Source: Moraxella lacunata (GTDB taxonomy: Bacteria; Pseudomonadota; Gammaproteobacteria; Pseudomonadales; Moraxellaceae). From it: a stretch of DNA of 64,000 nucleotides. Positions 44,430 through 54,069 of the stretch are shown in pieces (the stretch's first letter is position 1; every line of letters begins with the position of its first letter). The stretch spans positions 11,136 through 75,135 of the forward strand of contig NZ_MXAN01000081.1 in NCBI RefSeq assembly GCF_002027545.1. Reading direction: 5' to 3'. The notes under the pieces are model-generated. The model saw only the letters and a program-made list of their open reading frames with translations, searched no databases and was not told the DNA's origin. The position numbers and the translations under genes were made by a program.

Positions 44430-46153
44430 TGGAAAATAAAACAATGAAACATTTGCTAACAAAAATACCCTTAGCCACTGCTTTGATGCTAAATTGCGTT
44501 GCCATTGCCAACACCAATTTTGCCATGGATAATAATACGGGCAGACTGGCAGGGGTGGTTAATGGCAAAAATGTACCATCTCAGGCAACCACGGCCGAAG
44601 CGGTGGCGATGGCAAGCATGCCAACTCATGCCATCATTCATAACAATCCTGTCATTCAAAATGTCAAAACGGACGTACGTATTTTTGGTGAACAGCTCTT
44701 TCGTGGGGCGTTTTCTACCACGTCAGGCTCCACTTTTAATGACAACTATGTCATCAATGTTGGTGATAATGTGCAGGTGCGAATGTGGGGGGCGTATCAG
44801 TACGCCGCCACGATGACCGTTGACCCGCAGGGTAATATCTTTTTGCCAAATGTCGGGCCAGTACGCATTGCAGGTGTGAGAAATGGACAACTACAAAGTG
44901 TGGTACAGTCGGCGATAGGGCGGATTTACCGCTCTAATGTGGGCGTGTATGCGTCTTTGGAGCAAGCTCAACCTGTCAAGGTATTTGTCACAGGCTTTGT
45001 CAATCAACCGGGCTACTATGGCGGACTGGCGGCCGATAGTGTGCTGTCGTATCTTGACCGTGCAGGGGGCGTGGACCCTAAGCGTGGCAGTTATATTGAT
45101 GTGCAAATCCTGCGTGGCGGTCAAGTTGTCCAACAAATTAACCTGTATGATTTTCTTATCATGGGTCGCTTGTCGCCCTTTGCGTTTAGAGATGGGGACG
45201 TGATTAATGTCGCTCCCCAAAAGCAAACCTTTGCCATCTCAGGTCGGGTGCAAAACGAATATGTCTTTGAGTTTGGGGTCAATGACTTGACCATCTCGGA
45301 CGTACTCGCTGTTGCAAACCCCTTGCCAGATGCTACCAACGTTAGCATTACCCGAGCCTCAGGCAAAGCCAAGACGGCAGAGTACTATGCTCTAAATGAA
45401 GCACGAAATATCCCTGTCCAAAATGGCGACACGCTCGTGGTCACCTCCGACCGCCATGCAGGGACGATAGCGGTGCAAGTCACGGGGGCTCATAAGGGCA
45501 ATGGAGCGGTGGTGTTGCCGTATGGGGCAAGATTAAAAGACGTCATCGCCCAGCTTGAACCGTCTAGCCTTGCCAATGTCAACAACCTGACCATCTATCG
45601 TGAGTCAGTCAAGGCAAGCCAAAAAGCATCCATCAACCGAGCCTTAGACCGCCTAGAAGAGATGACACTGGCTACTCAGTCCACAACCCGAGAAGAGGCA
45701 CAGTTGCGTGCTGAGGATGCCAAATTGGTGGGGCAGTTCATTGCCAAGGCTCGCCGTATTGAGCCGACAGGGCGTGTGGTGGTGGTGCCAAACTCATGGC
45801 AGGACATCATCTTGGAGCAGGGCGACATCATTCATATCCCTGCCCAAACGTCCGTCATCACCGTAAATGGACAAGTGCGTAACCAAGGGGCGTTGACCTT
45901 TAATGCTGATTTGACGGTGGGCGACTACATCGCCAAATCGGGCGGATTTGATGACAATGCCGACAGCGATGAGATTTTGGTCATGCACCAAAACGGCGAA
46001 ACCAGCGTGGTTAACACCGCTTATCGCATACAGCAGGGCGATGAGATTATGGTGTTGCCAAAAGTCAAAACTCGCCGTGTTGAGATTGCTCGTGGTATTG
46101 CACAGGTCATCTATCAGCTTGCTGTGGCGACAGGTGTGATTGTCAAGCTCTGA
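44429..46153 (+). CDS. kpsD: Outer-membrane capsule export channel (KpsD/CtrA, Wza-like)
   Basis: This 574-residue secreted protein has a signal peptide (KIPLATALMLNCVAIANTNFA). The Poly_export domain is at about residues 105-185 (YVINVGDNVQVRMWGAY, VDPQGNIFLPNVGPV). SLBB domains follow, starting with VFVTGFVNQPGYYGGLAADS and repeated near 340 and 475. Such proteins form the periplasm-spanning channel for capsule. No lipobox is clear; a Cys at about residue 23 is not in a canonical LxxC context. ATG 44429 overlaps the kpsE stop; ATG 44444 would give a tidier signal peptide. Confidence 0.92.
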   Translation: MENKTMKHLLTKIPLATALMLNCVAIANTNFAMDNNTGRLAGVVNGKNVPSQATTAEAVAMASMPTHAIIHNNPVIQNVKTDVRIFGEQLFRGAFSTTSGSTFNDNYVINVGDNVQVRMWGAYQYAATMTVDPQGNIFLPNVGPVRIAGVRNGQLQSVVQSAIGRIYRSNVGVYASLEQAQPVKVFVTGFVNQPGYYGGLAADSVLSYLDRAGGVDPKRGSYIDVQILRGGQVVQQINLYDFLIMGRLSPFAFRDGDVINVAPQKQTFAISGRVQNEYVFEFGVNDLTISDVLAVANPLPDATNVSITRASGKAKTAEYYALNEARNIPVQNGDTLVVTSDRHAGTIAVQVTGAHKGNGAVVLPYGARLKDVIAQLEPSSLANVNNLTIYRESVKASQKASINRALDRLEEMTLATQSTTREEAQLRAEDAKLVGQFIAKARRIEPTGRVVVVPNSWQDIILEQGDIIHIPAQTSVITVNGQVRNQGALTFNADLTVGDYIAKSGGFDDNADSDEILVMHQNGETSVVNTAYRIQQGDEIMVLPKVKTRRVEIARGIAQVIYQLAVATGVIVKL

Positions 46154-48318
46154 TGGTGCGTTTGTCTTGTGCCACACGAGGGATTATTAAAAATAATCCC
46201 TTACTTGGCGTGGCACTTGGGGCGGATATTGTTTATCAAGACAAAACCGTCCAAGCCGTCATCGCATGGGGACAAAAACCAAGCCGTAGCAAGGCGACCG
46301 CTTTTGCAGATACACACAGCTTACCACTTATCACAGTAGAAGACGGCTTTTTACGCTCGCTCGGCAGTGGCATACACAGCGTGGGGGCGAGTTTTATCAA
46401 AGACGATTTGGGCGTGTATTTTGACCTAACTACCCCCAACCGTTTGCAAGCACTCATCGCCGATTGCGTGGCACAGTGGAGTGATGACAAAGAACGACAC
46501 GCACAGCAGTTGATTAACAAAATCATCAGCCATAAACTCTCCAAATACAACCAAACCACCACTGCCCCTGATTTATCCATCTTGGCAAATAACGACAAGC
46601 CCCACATTATCATCATTGACCAAGTGGCAAATGATGCCTCCATCACCGGAGCAGGGGCGACTGCGGATAATTTTTTTGCCATGCTTGTCCACGCCAAAGA
46701 GCGTTATCCCGATGCTAATATTTGGATAAAGGCACATCCTGCTGGCAAGGGCTATTTTGCCCCGACCGACATCGCCCCGCCGTTCTATCTAGATACACCC
46801 TGTAACCCCATCGCCCTTATCCGTCAAGTCCAAGCGGTCTATACGGTCAGCTCACACATGGGCTTTGAGGCGTTAATGCTTGCCAAAACGGTACATAATT
46901 TTGGCGTAAATTGGTACGCAGGGTTTGGTTTGACCGATGATGATTTTGTTAAAAATACACCGATATATCAAAATCTTATCCGTCATTATCAAGCATTAAA
47001 CATCACACAGGCAAGCCTTAGCCAGCTTTTTTATGCCAGTTATGTGCGGTATAGCCATTATGCCAATCCTGTCACAGGGGGTGCGTGCGACATTGAGACG
47101 GTGATGGACTATCTCATCACCAACCGTGATTGGCAAAATCAGCTCGGTAGCGAACTCCTTGTTTACGATTTTAGTCGCTGGAAAGTGCCATTTGTGCGGG
47201 GGTTTTTGGGGTTTGATAAGGTAAATTTGACCATTAAGCCCAAAACCAAATGGTGGTTTTTTTTGCCGTATGGTATCAATGAAAAACGTGCCAAACGTGC
47301 CGATAGTCAGATATTTAATACTTTATCAAACACTACTAATTATGTCGTGTGGGGGCAAAAATCCAAACGCCTGTTAAAAGATAAACTTGCCCAACGTGGC
47401 ATGACAAATCCTGCCATTTGGTGCATGGAAGACGGCTTTATCCGCTCAAATGGCTTGGGAGCAACACTCATCGCCCCGTTGTCGGTGGTTATGGACGATG
47501 TGGGGGTTTATTTTGATGCAACCGCTCCGAGTCGTTTGGAGCGGATTTTAAGCAGTATTTATCTAACTGATGATGAAATACAGCGTGCCAAACATTTGCA
47601 CGAACTGCTTTTAACCAAACGAGTGAGTAAATACAACGTCCCCACCAAAAACCATGATTTTATCAGACAAATCAATAGTTTAAAATCAAACCGTCCCATT
47701 CGCCTGGTGGTCGGACAAGTTGAAGATGATGCATCTGTACAGACGTGTACGAGCGTGATTAAAAAAAACAGCGAGCTTTTGGCAAGGGTGCGAGCCGATT
47801 TTCCTGATGATGTGATTATCTACAAACCGCACCCCGATGTGGAAGCAGGGCTACGGGTCGGCAAGGCGGACAATCATCATCTGGCGGATGTTATCGCCCA
47901 CGATGTCGCCATGCCTGATTGTTTGGATGTGTGTGATGTGGTGCATACAATAAGCTCTTTGACAGGGTTTGAGGCCTTACTGCGTGGCAAGTCGGTGGTG
48001 TGTTATGGTTTGCCGTTTTATGCAGGTTTTGGGCTGACCGATGATGTGATTGAGCCTGATAATATTTTAAAAAACAATGCCTTAAACAGACGCACCCGCC
48101 CCAATCTGCCTGCCTTGACGCTAGATGAGCTGATTTATGGCACGCTTATTAGTTATCCTATGTATCATTTGCCACATGGGGTAGGACTTGCCACGCCCGA
48201 GCAAGTGATTGAGTATTTGTACAATCAAGACCATACCGCCAAGCCAAGTCTTGCCAAACGACTGACCCAAAACGCCAAAACCACCGCCATGCAATTACGC
48301 AAAATCATCATATGGTAA
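46153..48318 (+). CDS. kpsC: Capsule beta-Kdo transferase KpsC (LipA), two catalytic modules
   Basis: This 721-residue protein consists of two related modules. The first has VEDGFLRSLGSG near residue 61 and DDLGVYFD. The second has MEDGFIRSNGLGA near 425 and DDVGVYFD. KpsC builds the poly-Kdo linker that joins group 2 capsules to phosphatidylglycerol, the two modules making alternating beta linkages. Both modules keep the EDGF(L/I)RS motif and the later HPD/HPAG-like and SSHMGFEAL or SSLTGFEALL motifs. The ATG overlaps the kpsD stop by one base, showing coupling. Confidence 0.93.
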   Translation: MVRLSCATRGIIKNNPLLGVALGADIVYQDKTVQAVIAWGQKPSRSKATAFADTHSLPLITVEDGFLRSLGSGIHSVGASFIKDDLGVYFDLTTPNRLQALIADCVAQWSDDKERHAQQLINKIISHKLSKYNQTTTAPDLSILANNDKPHIIIIDQVANDASITGAGATADNFFAMLVHAKERYPDANIWIKAHPAGKGYFAPTDIAPPFYLDTPCNPIALIRQVQAVYTVSSHMGFEALMLAKTVHNFGVNWYAGFGLTDDDFVKNTPIYQNLIRHYQALNITQASLSQLFYASYVRYSHYANPVTGGACDIETVMDYLITNRDWQNQLGSELLVYDFSRWKVPFVRGFLGFDKVNLTIKPKTKWWFFLPYGINEKRAKRADSQIFNTLSNTTNYVVWGQKSKRLLKDKLAQRGMTNPAIWCMEDGFIRSNGLGATLIAPLSVVMDDVGVYFDATAPSRLERILSSIYLTDDEIQRAKHLHELLLTKRVSKYNVPTKNHDFIRQINSLKSNRPIRLVVGQVEDDASVQTCTSVIKKNSELLARVRADFPDDVIIYKPHPDVEAGLRVGKADNHHLADVIAHDVAMPDCLDVCDVVHTISSLTGFEALLRGKSVVCYGLPFYAGFGLTDDVIEPDNILKNNALNRRTRPNLPALTLDELIYGTLISYPMYHLPHGVGLATPEQVIEYLYNQDHTAKPSLAKRLTQNAKTTAMQLRKIIIW

Positions 48319-48338
48319 AAAAAATTGTATAAAAACTA

Positions 48339-48347
48339 TGATAAAAT
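48339..48347 (+). promoter_or_regulatory. Extended -10 candidate before kpsS
   Basis: TGATAAAAT (hexamer 48342-48347) lies in the 110-base AT-rich gap between kpsC and kpsS, about 80 bases before the start. No good -35 was seen. Confidence 0.35.
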
Positions 48348-48428
48348 ACATCAGCCAACTGTTTGTATTTTAATCAGTTTTTATTTCCATTTGTTAGTTT
48401 TTATCATTTTTTGCTTCTTTGATTGTCT

Positions 48429-49649
48429 ATGTCTTTAACCTTAAAACGCCTGCTATCTCATGATGACATTTTGCTATTACAGGGCAAAATGGGGACGTTT
48501 TTTTGTCGTTTTGCCACATTTTTGATGAGTGAGGGAAGGCGAGTACATAAGGTCAATTTTAATGCAGGCGACGCTCTTTTTTATTGCCACAAAGACAAGA
48601 TGAGTAATTTTCGGGGGCGTCAAAGTGAGTTTGATGAATTTTTAACCAAGCTCATTGATGACAAACAGCTAAAAGCGGTGGTCTGTTTTAACGACTGTCG
48701 CCCCTATCATGAGATTGCACGGCAGGTGTGTAAGCGGTTGGGCATTGCCTTTTTTGTCTTTGAAGAGGGTTATCTGCGACCTGATTATATCACCCTAGAA
48801 GAGCATGGCATTAACGGCTATTCACGGTTAGACTCAACGCTCATTGATACCCTGCAACGGGCAAATGACAAGCCACAATTTACCGACAACCGTTTTTATC
48901 GGCTGTGTGTGGCGAGCATGGTGTATTATGTGGCGGTGTTTGTGGGGAGCTGGCGATATCCGCATTATGAGCATTATCGGGGCTTGTCCCTATGGGCGGA
49001 AGCGTGGGCGTGGGTCAAAGCCCCTGTGCGTAAGTTTACTCGTTATCATTCGGACAAGCGTTTGCAAGAGCGACTGGTTGGGCAGAAAAACTTCTATCTG
49101 GTGAGTTTGCAGGTGCATAACGACTCACAAATCAGTCATCACAGTGACTATCAGGACGTGCGTGATTTTATCAGCGAAGTCATGATAAGTTTTGCCAAGC
49201 ATGCCCCCAGTGGCACGAGCCTGCTGTTTAAACATCATCCGCTAGACCGTGGACATCGTGACTACACTCGCATGATTGCCAAGCTGGGTGATGAGCTTGG
49301 GGTGCAGGGCAGGGTGTTTTATGGATGTGACATGCACCTGCCAAGCCTGATGAAAGCAAGCATTGGCATGATTACGGTGAACAGCACCACCGCATTGCAG
49401 TCGGTATATCATCAAAAACCCACCAAAATCATGGGGCGTGCCTTGTATGATGTGGCAGGGCTGACTGACCAGAAGTCTTTGGATGAATTTTGGGCAAATC
49501 CGACTGCCCCTGACCGTGATTTTTATCTAAAATTTAGGGAATATCTCATCGAGCAAACGCAGTTAAACGGCTCGTTTTATGGCAAAGCCCCGTGGGAGCT
49601 GTCAGGATTTTACCAAAGTTTGGCACAGGATGTGATGACAAGTAAATAA
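48429..49649 (+). CDS. kpsS: Capsule Kdo transferase KpsS (LipB)
   Basis: This 406-residue protein adds the first Kdo to the phosphatidylglycerol anchor of group 2 capsules. Typical features are LLLQGKMGTFFCRFATFL at the N-terminus, FVFEEGYLRPDYITLEEHG near residue 118, LLFKHHPLDRGHRDYT near 270, and ITVNSTTALQSVYHQKPT near 320. ATG 48429 was chosen over TTG 48423. It closes the capsule export block and is followed by lepA after about 120 bases. Confidence 0.93.
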   Translation: MSLTLKRLLSHDDILLLQGKMGTFFCRFATFLMSEGRRVHKVNFNAGDALFYCHKDKMSNFRGRQSEFDEFLTKLIDDKQLKAVVCFNDCRPYHEIARQVCKRLGIAFFVFEEGYLRPDYITLEEHGINGYSRLDSTLIDTLQRANDKPQFTDNRFYRLCVASMVYYVAVFVGSWRYPHYEHYRGLSLWAEAWAWVKAPVRKFTRYHSDKRLQERLVGQKNFYLVSLQVHNDSQISHHSDYQDVRDFISEVMISFAKHAPSGTSLLFKHHPLDRGHRDYTRMIAKLGDELGVQGRVFYGCDMHLPSLMKASIGMITVNSTTALQSVYHQKPTKIMGRALYDVAGLTDQKSLDEFWANPTAPDRDFYLKFREYLIEQTQLNGSFYGKAPWELSGFYQSLAQDVMTSK

Positions 49650-49727
49650 ACCAAAGCTTTTTTATAACCACCATATTTATCATTTATCACACCGTGATGA
49701 ATTTTTATAGGCATTTTTTTAAAAAAC

Positions 49728-49736
49728 TGCTACAAT
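49728..49736 (+). promoter_or_regulatory. Extended -10 promoter candidate for lepA
   Basis: TGCTACAAT (hexamer 49731-49736) lies 31 bases before the lepA start; the -35 is weak. Confidence 0.45.
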
Positions 49737-49767
49737 ATCCTGTTATCATTTAAATTTTATAGACATC

Positions 49768-51567
49768 ATGACCGCACTTTCTCATATCCGTAATTTTTCT
49801 ATCATCGCCCACATTGACCACGGCAAATCGACCCTTGCCGACCGTTTTATTCAGGTGTGTGGCGGTCTGTCTGACCGTGAAATGCAGGCTCAGGTGCTTG
49901 ACAGCATGGATATTGAGCGTGAGCGTGGCATTACCATCAAAGCCCAGTCGGTAACCTTATACTACAATCACCCCAATGGTCAAAGATACCAACTAAACTT
50001 TATCGATACCCCCGGACACGTGGACTTTTCTTATGAAGTGTCAAGAAGTCTGGCGGCGTGCGAGGGGGCGTTACTGGTGGTGGACGCCGCCCAAGGCGTG
50101 GAGGCTCAAAGCGTGGCAAACTGCTACACCGCCATTGAGCAGGACTTAGAAGTATTGCCTGTGTTAAACAAAATTGACCTGCCACAGGTTGAGCCTGAGC
50201 GTGTCATCGAGGAGATTGAGGATATTATCGGCATTGAGGCGGTGGACGCTCCACGAGTATCTGCCAAAACAGGCGTGGGCATTGATGAATTGCTACAAGC
50301 CCTAGTGGAGAAAATCCCTGCTCCACAAGGCGACCGAGATGCCCCCTTACAAGCCTTGATTATTGACTCATGGTTTGATAACTATTTGGGCGTGGTGTCT
50401 TTGGTGCGTGTGCGTGAAGGACAGGTTAAGATAGGCGATAAGATTTTTATCAAATCCACAGGCGAGAGCCATTTGGTTACGTCTATTGGTGTGTTTACCC
50501 CAAAGCGCTTGGAGACAAATATCCTACAAGCAGGTGAGGTGGGCTTTATCATTGCAGGGATTAAGGACATCGCAGGGGCTCCTGTGGGCGACACCATTAC
50601 CCTTGCCAAAACACCTGAGGTCGATAGTATTGCTGGCTTTAAAAAGGTAACTCCGCAGGTGTATGCGGGTATGTTCCCTATTGATTCGTCTGATTTTGAA
50701 AAATTCCGTGAAGCCTTACAAAAGCTCCAAATCAACGACTCTGCCTTATTTTTTGAGCCTGACACGTCCGAGGCGTTGGGCTTTGGCTTTCGCTGTGGCT
50801 TTTTGGGCATGCTCCACATGGAGATTATCCAAGAGCGTTTGGAGCGTGAATACGACCTTGATTTGATTACCACTGCTCCTTCCGTGATTTATGAAGTTGT
50901 CAAAAAAAATGGCGAGATTGTCTATGTAGATAACCCGTCCAAGCTCCCCGATACGGGCGTGATACAGGAGTTCCGTGAGCCGATTGCTCGTTGTAATATC
51001 TTGGTTCCGCAGGAGTATTTGGGCAACGTCATCACGCTTGCCATTGAACGCCGTGGCGTGCAGGTGGACATGAAGTTTATGGCTCGCCAAGTGCAAGTCG
51101 TCTTTGATATTCCGATGGGCGAGGTGGTCATGGACTTTTTTGATAAATTAAAATCGGCAAGTCGTGGTTTTGCGTCCTTGGATTATGGATTTGAACGCTA
51201 TCAAGCGGACAAATTGGCGCGTGTGGATGTGCTTATCAATGGCGAAAAAGTGGATGCCCTTGCGATGATTTGCCACCAAGAACACGCTCGCCGTCGTGGC
51301 AATCAGCTTGTTGAAAAAATGAAAGAGCTGATTCCAAGACAGATGTTTGATGTTGCCATTCAAGCGGCGATAGGCTCACAGATTATTGCCCGTTCTACCG
51401 TCAAAGCCATGCGTAAAGACGTTTTGGCAAAATGTTATGGTGGGGACGTGAGCCGTAAAAAGAAACTCTTAGAAAAACAAAAAGCAGGTAAAAAACGCAT
51501 GAAACAGGTGGGCAGTGTTGAAATCCCCCAAGAGGCGTTTTTGGCAGTGCTAAAAGTGGACGGCTAG
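49768..51567 (+). CDS. lepA: Elongation factor 4 (LepA), ribosome-associated GTPase
   Basis: This 599-residue translational GTPase has the G1 motif [13 protein letters not shown] near residue 12, G3 DTPGHVDFS, and G4 NKIDLPQ. The LepA-specific C-terminal part includes [19 protein letters not shown]. It acts on the ribosome to help initiation or resolve stalled states. Length is normal. There is no clear ribosome site before ATG 49768. The lepA-lepB-(DUF4845)-rnc-era order is widespread in proteobacteria. Confidence 0.98.
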   Translation: MTALSHIRNFSIIAHIDHGKSTLADRFIQVCGGLSDREMQAQVLDSMDIERERGITIKAQSVTLYYNHPNGQRYQLNFIDTPGHVDFSYEVSRSLAACEGALLVVDAAQGVEAQSVANCYTAIEQDLEVLPVLNKIDLPQVEPERVIEEIEDIIGIEAVDAPRVSAKTGVGIDELLQALVEKIPAPQGDRDAPLQALIIDSWFDNYLGVVSLVRVREGQVKIGDKIFIKSTGESHLVTSIGVFTPKRLETNILQAGEVGFIIAGIKDIAGAPVGDTITLAKTPEVDSIAGFKKVTPQVYAGMFPIDSSDFEKFREALQKLQINDSALFFEPDTSEALGFGFRCGFLGMLHMEIIQERLEREYDLDLITTAPSVIYEVVKKNGEIVYVDNPSKLPDTGVIQEFREPIARCNILVPQEYLGNVITLAIERRGVQVDMKFMARQVQVVFDIPMGEVVMDFFDKLKSASRGFASLDYGFERYQADKLARVDVLINGEKVDALAMICHQEHARRRGNQLVEKMKELIPRQMFDVAIQAAIGSQIIARSTVKAMRKDVLAKCYGGDVSRKKKLLEKQKAGKKRMKQVGSVEIPQEAFLAVLKVDG

Positions 51568-51621
51568 GCTAGCGTGCTAAATTGGTATAAAACTTGCAAA
51601 TATTTATAATAAAGGTGGCTT

Positions 51622-52737
51622 GTGGAATTTGACATTAATTTAATCTTGGTGCCTGTTACGCTGGTGCTACTGGTGGCGTATTTGGCAGATAAATTTGTGT
51701 TAAAACAGCATAAATTGGTCGCCAAACAAACCAAGCTCATCTCGCACGCTCAGACGCACTTAGAACAAGTGGAAAAAGAGTTTAAAGCGACACTGGTGCG
51801 TTTTGGGCATGATGAGGCACCAGCTGAGTTTATTGGCAATGAGCACACGCCAGAGATGTTAAAAAATCAGTCGCTTGCCTATAATGAAGCCAGACGCACC
51901 CTAGCCGAAGCACAAAAGCAGGCGGGGATGAATGTGGGCGAGCCAGCGGTTGAGCCAAAATTGGTGCAATGGGCGTACGAATACCTGCCCATCTTGCTCA
52001 TCATCGTGTTGGTGCGTTCGTTTGTGATTGAGCCATTTAATATCCCATCAAGCTCGATGGTGCCAAGCCTTTACACGGGTGATTTTATCATTGTCAATAA
52101 AGCATCCTATGGGCTAAGATTGCCGATTACACATACCAAGATTTTAAATACGGGCAGTCCTAAGCATGGCGATGTGGTGGTATTTCGCTATCCAGAGAAC
52201 CCTAAACGCTATTATATCAAACGCATGATAGGTCTGCCAGGAGATACGGTGGCGTTTGCCAATGGCGTACTGTCTATCAATGGACAAGCGGTAGATACAA
52301 CCCCTGTGGATTACCAAATGACAGACAAGCTCAATGCCAAGCTCATGCCGGCTGTCATTGAGAATCATCGCCTGTCTGATGAAGAGCGTGCCAGATATGG
52401 CATAGAAGAAGAAAAGCACGCTCACTATTATCGTGAAACATTGGGCGAGCATGAGTATGTTGTGCGTTATTTGGGTGATTTAAATAGTGCGTCCATCGCT
52501 CCATTTTTATTAAAAAATTCACCACAAACTGCCACATCAGGCGGTACGGCATGGCAGATTACTGTGCCAAGCGGACAGTATTTTGTCATGGGCGATAACA
52601 GAGACCGCAGTGAAGACGGGCGGTTTTGGGGCTTTGTGCCAGAGAGCCATCTGGCGGGCAGAGCGACTTATATTTGGATGCACAAAGAGGCGGGGCTTAA
52701 TCTACCCAGCTTTGGGCGAGCAGGAGCGATTGATTAG
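51622..52737 (+). CDS. lepB: Signal peptidase I
   Basis: The 371-residue protein cleaves signal peptides on the outer face of the inner membrane. An N-terminal span (residues about 4-23) and a second span (about 115-133) precede the catalytic Ser in IPSSSMVPSLYTGDF. The Lys is in YPENPKRYYIKRMIGLPGD, and the box MGDNRDRSEDGRFWG follows. It is longer than many LepB proteins because of the cytoplasmic loop and an insertion around residues 230-290. It starts with GTG 51622, preceded by AAAGGTGG. Confidence 0.95.
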   Translation: MEFDINLILVPVTLVLLVAYLADKFVLKQHKLVAKQTKLISHAQTHLEQVEKEFKATLVRFGHDEAPAEFIGNEHTPEMLKNQSLAYNEARRTLAEAQKQAGMNVGEPAVEPKLVQWAYEYLPILLIIVLVRSFVIEPFNIPSSSMVPSLYTGDFIIVNKASYGLRLPITHTKILNTGSPKHGDVVVFRYPENPKRYYIKRMIGLPGDTVAFANGVLSINGQAVDTTPVDYQMTDKLNAKLMPAVIENHRLSDEERARYGIEEEKHAHYYRETLGEHEYVVRYLGDLNSASIAPFLLKNSPQTATSGGTAWQITVPSGQYFVMGDNRDRSEDGRFWGFVPESHLAGRATYIWMHKEAGLNLPSFGRAGAID

Positions 52738-52767
52738 TCGCTTGGCATAAACTTAAATAGGTGTAAC

Positions 52768-53160
52768 ATGCAACAATTAACTTCATTAACCAACCAACGT
52801 GGGGCGAGTGTTACCACGATTATTGTCGGTTTGGCGATGGCAGGTATCATCATCAAGCTAGGGCTTGGTATTATTCCTGCCTATGTGGGCGATTATCAAT
52901 TTACCAAACTGGTGGCAGGCGAGCTAAAAAAAGCCAATGATGCCAAACAAACCGAACGTCAGTTCATGCAGAACCTGTCTCAGCAGTTGTCTATCAATGC
53001 CAACTACAACACCAAGCCAGAAGAAATGCTTATCTTTACCAACAAAACCCCTGGGGCATTGGCAGTTAAAAGCCAATATGAGGTAGAAAGCAACTTCTAT
53101 GGCGAGACCTTTATTGTCAATCGCTTTGAAAAAGAGATTACCGCAGAAGATGCCAAGTAA
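52768..53160 (+). CDS. DUF4845 membrane-anchored protein
   Basis: The 130-residue protein has one N-terminal membrane helix (VTTIIVGLAMAGIIIKLGLGI) preceded by QRGAS, giving a pilin-like look, and a small soluble domain. It matches the DUF4845 family commonly found between lepB and rnc in gammaproteobacteria. Function is unknown; position suggests a link to protein export or membrane biogenesis. AGGTGTAAC precedes the ATG, and rnc follows after 5 bases. Confidence 0.8.
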   Translation: MQQLTSLTNQRGASVTTIIVGLAMAGIIIKLGLGIIPAYVGDYQFTKLVAGELKKANDAKQTERQFMQNLSQQLSINANYNTKPEEMLIFTNKTPGALAVKSQYEVESNFYGETFIVNRFEKEITAEDAK

Positions 53161-53165
53161 GAGTT

Positions 53166-53909
53166 ATGTCCAAGCACACCACATTGCCAACTCATTTTGC
53201 CACCTTTGAGCAGGGCTATCCTGTCCTTTGTTCAAAATTGGGCTATACCTTTAATGATCCCAATTTGCTCAGACGTGCCTTAACGCACCGCTCGTATGAC
53301 CCCAAGATGAGCTATGAGCGGTTGGAGTTTTTGGGTGATGCCCTGCTTGGGGCGGTGATTGCCGAGGCGTTATTTACCTTTTTTCCCCGTCATGACGAAG
53401 GGAAGCTCACCCGTATGCGTGCCACATTGGTACGCCAAGAGACCCTTGTGCAAATTGCTGAGAAGTTGGAGTTGTCATCTCATCTGATACTGGGCGTGGG
53501 CGAGCGTAAGGGTGGTGGGCGACACCGTGCCAGTATTTTGGCTGATGCGGTGGAGGCGATTTTGGCGTCCGTGTATCTGGACAGTGGCGACATTGAGCGA
53601 GTGAAAGGCTTGGTTAAATGCTGGTATGAGACCTTGATTACCGAAGTGGGCGAAGAAAAAGTGCTAAAAGATGCCAAATCTCGCTTGCAAGAATGGCTAC
53701 AAGGCAACAAATTGCCCCTGCCAACTTATACGCTCATGGACACCATTGGCAACGCCCCCAACCAAACTTTTGTGGTGGAATGCACTGTGGCGGTGGCGGA
53801 CTGTACGCCCATTACCGAGACGGGCGAGAGCAGACGCATTGCCGAGCAAAAATGTGCTGAGCGGATGATAAATCAGCTCAATAAATTAGAAAAGCCTAAG
53901 GCGTTATAA
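53166..53909 (+). CDS. rnc: Ribonuclease III
   Basis: This 247-residue double-strand-specific RNase matures rRNA and controls mRNAs. The catalytic signature ERLEFLGDALLG lies near residue 57, with a second metal-binding region around ILADAVEAILASVYLD. A double-stranded RNA-binding domain covers residues about 165-240 (KSRLQEWLQGNKLPLPTY). It starts 5 bases after the DUF4845 gene. Between rnc and era lie a palindromic repeat and a promoter, so era is not simply the last gene of this operon. Confidence 0.96.
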   Translation: MSKHTTLPTHFATFEQGYPVLCSKLGYTFNDPNLLRRALTHRSYDPKMSYERLEFLGDALLGAVIAEALFTFFPRHDEGKLTRMRATLVRQETLVQIAEKLELSSHLILGVGERKGGGRHRASILADAVEAILASVYLDSGDIERVKGLVKCWYETLITEVGEEKVLKDAKSRLQEWLQGNKLPLPTYTLMDTIGNAPNQTFVVECTVAVADCTPITETGESRRIAEQKCAERMINQLNKLEKPKAL

Positions 53910-53936
53910 ATTATATTTTAAATTTCTGAACCGTAG

Positions 53937-53955
53937 GGGCGAATCATATTCGCCC
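53937..53955. repeat. Short palindromic repeat after rnc
   Basis: GGGCGAAT, a 3-base loop, and ATTCGCCC. There is no T-run. It resembles short dispersed palindromes seen in related genomes. Confidence 0.5.
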
Positions 53956-54002
53956 ATTATTACCAATAATCCCCAACCAATTCCCACATTTACAAATACC
54001 AT

Positions 54003-54038
54003 TTGCCCCGCCTGTGCTGTCGTTATATAATGACAGCA
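54003..54038 (+). promoter_or_regulatory. Promoter of era with overlapping dyad
   Basis: TTGCCC (54003-54008), a 17-base spacer, and perfect TATAAT (54026-54031). TGCTGTC (54015-54021) and GACAGCA (54032-54038) form an inverted repeat around the -10, which could be an operator. Confidence 0.75.
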
Positions 54039-54069
54039 TTGCCCCTTATTTTTACAATTTAGGAAAACC

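Noticed and set aside
54015-54038. LexA/SOS box at era
   Set aside because: The dyad spacing and sequence do not match an SOS box I can name for this family, so only a generic operator is suggested.
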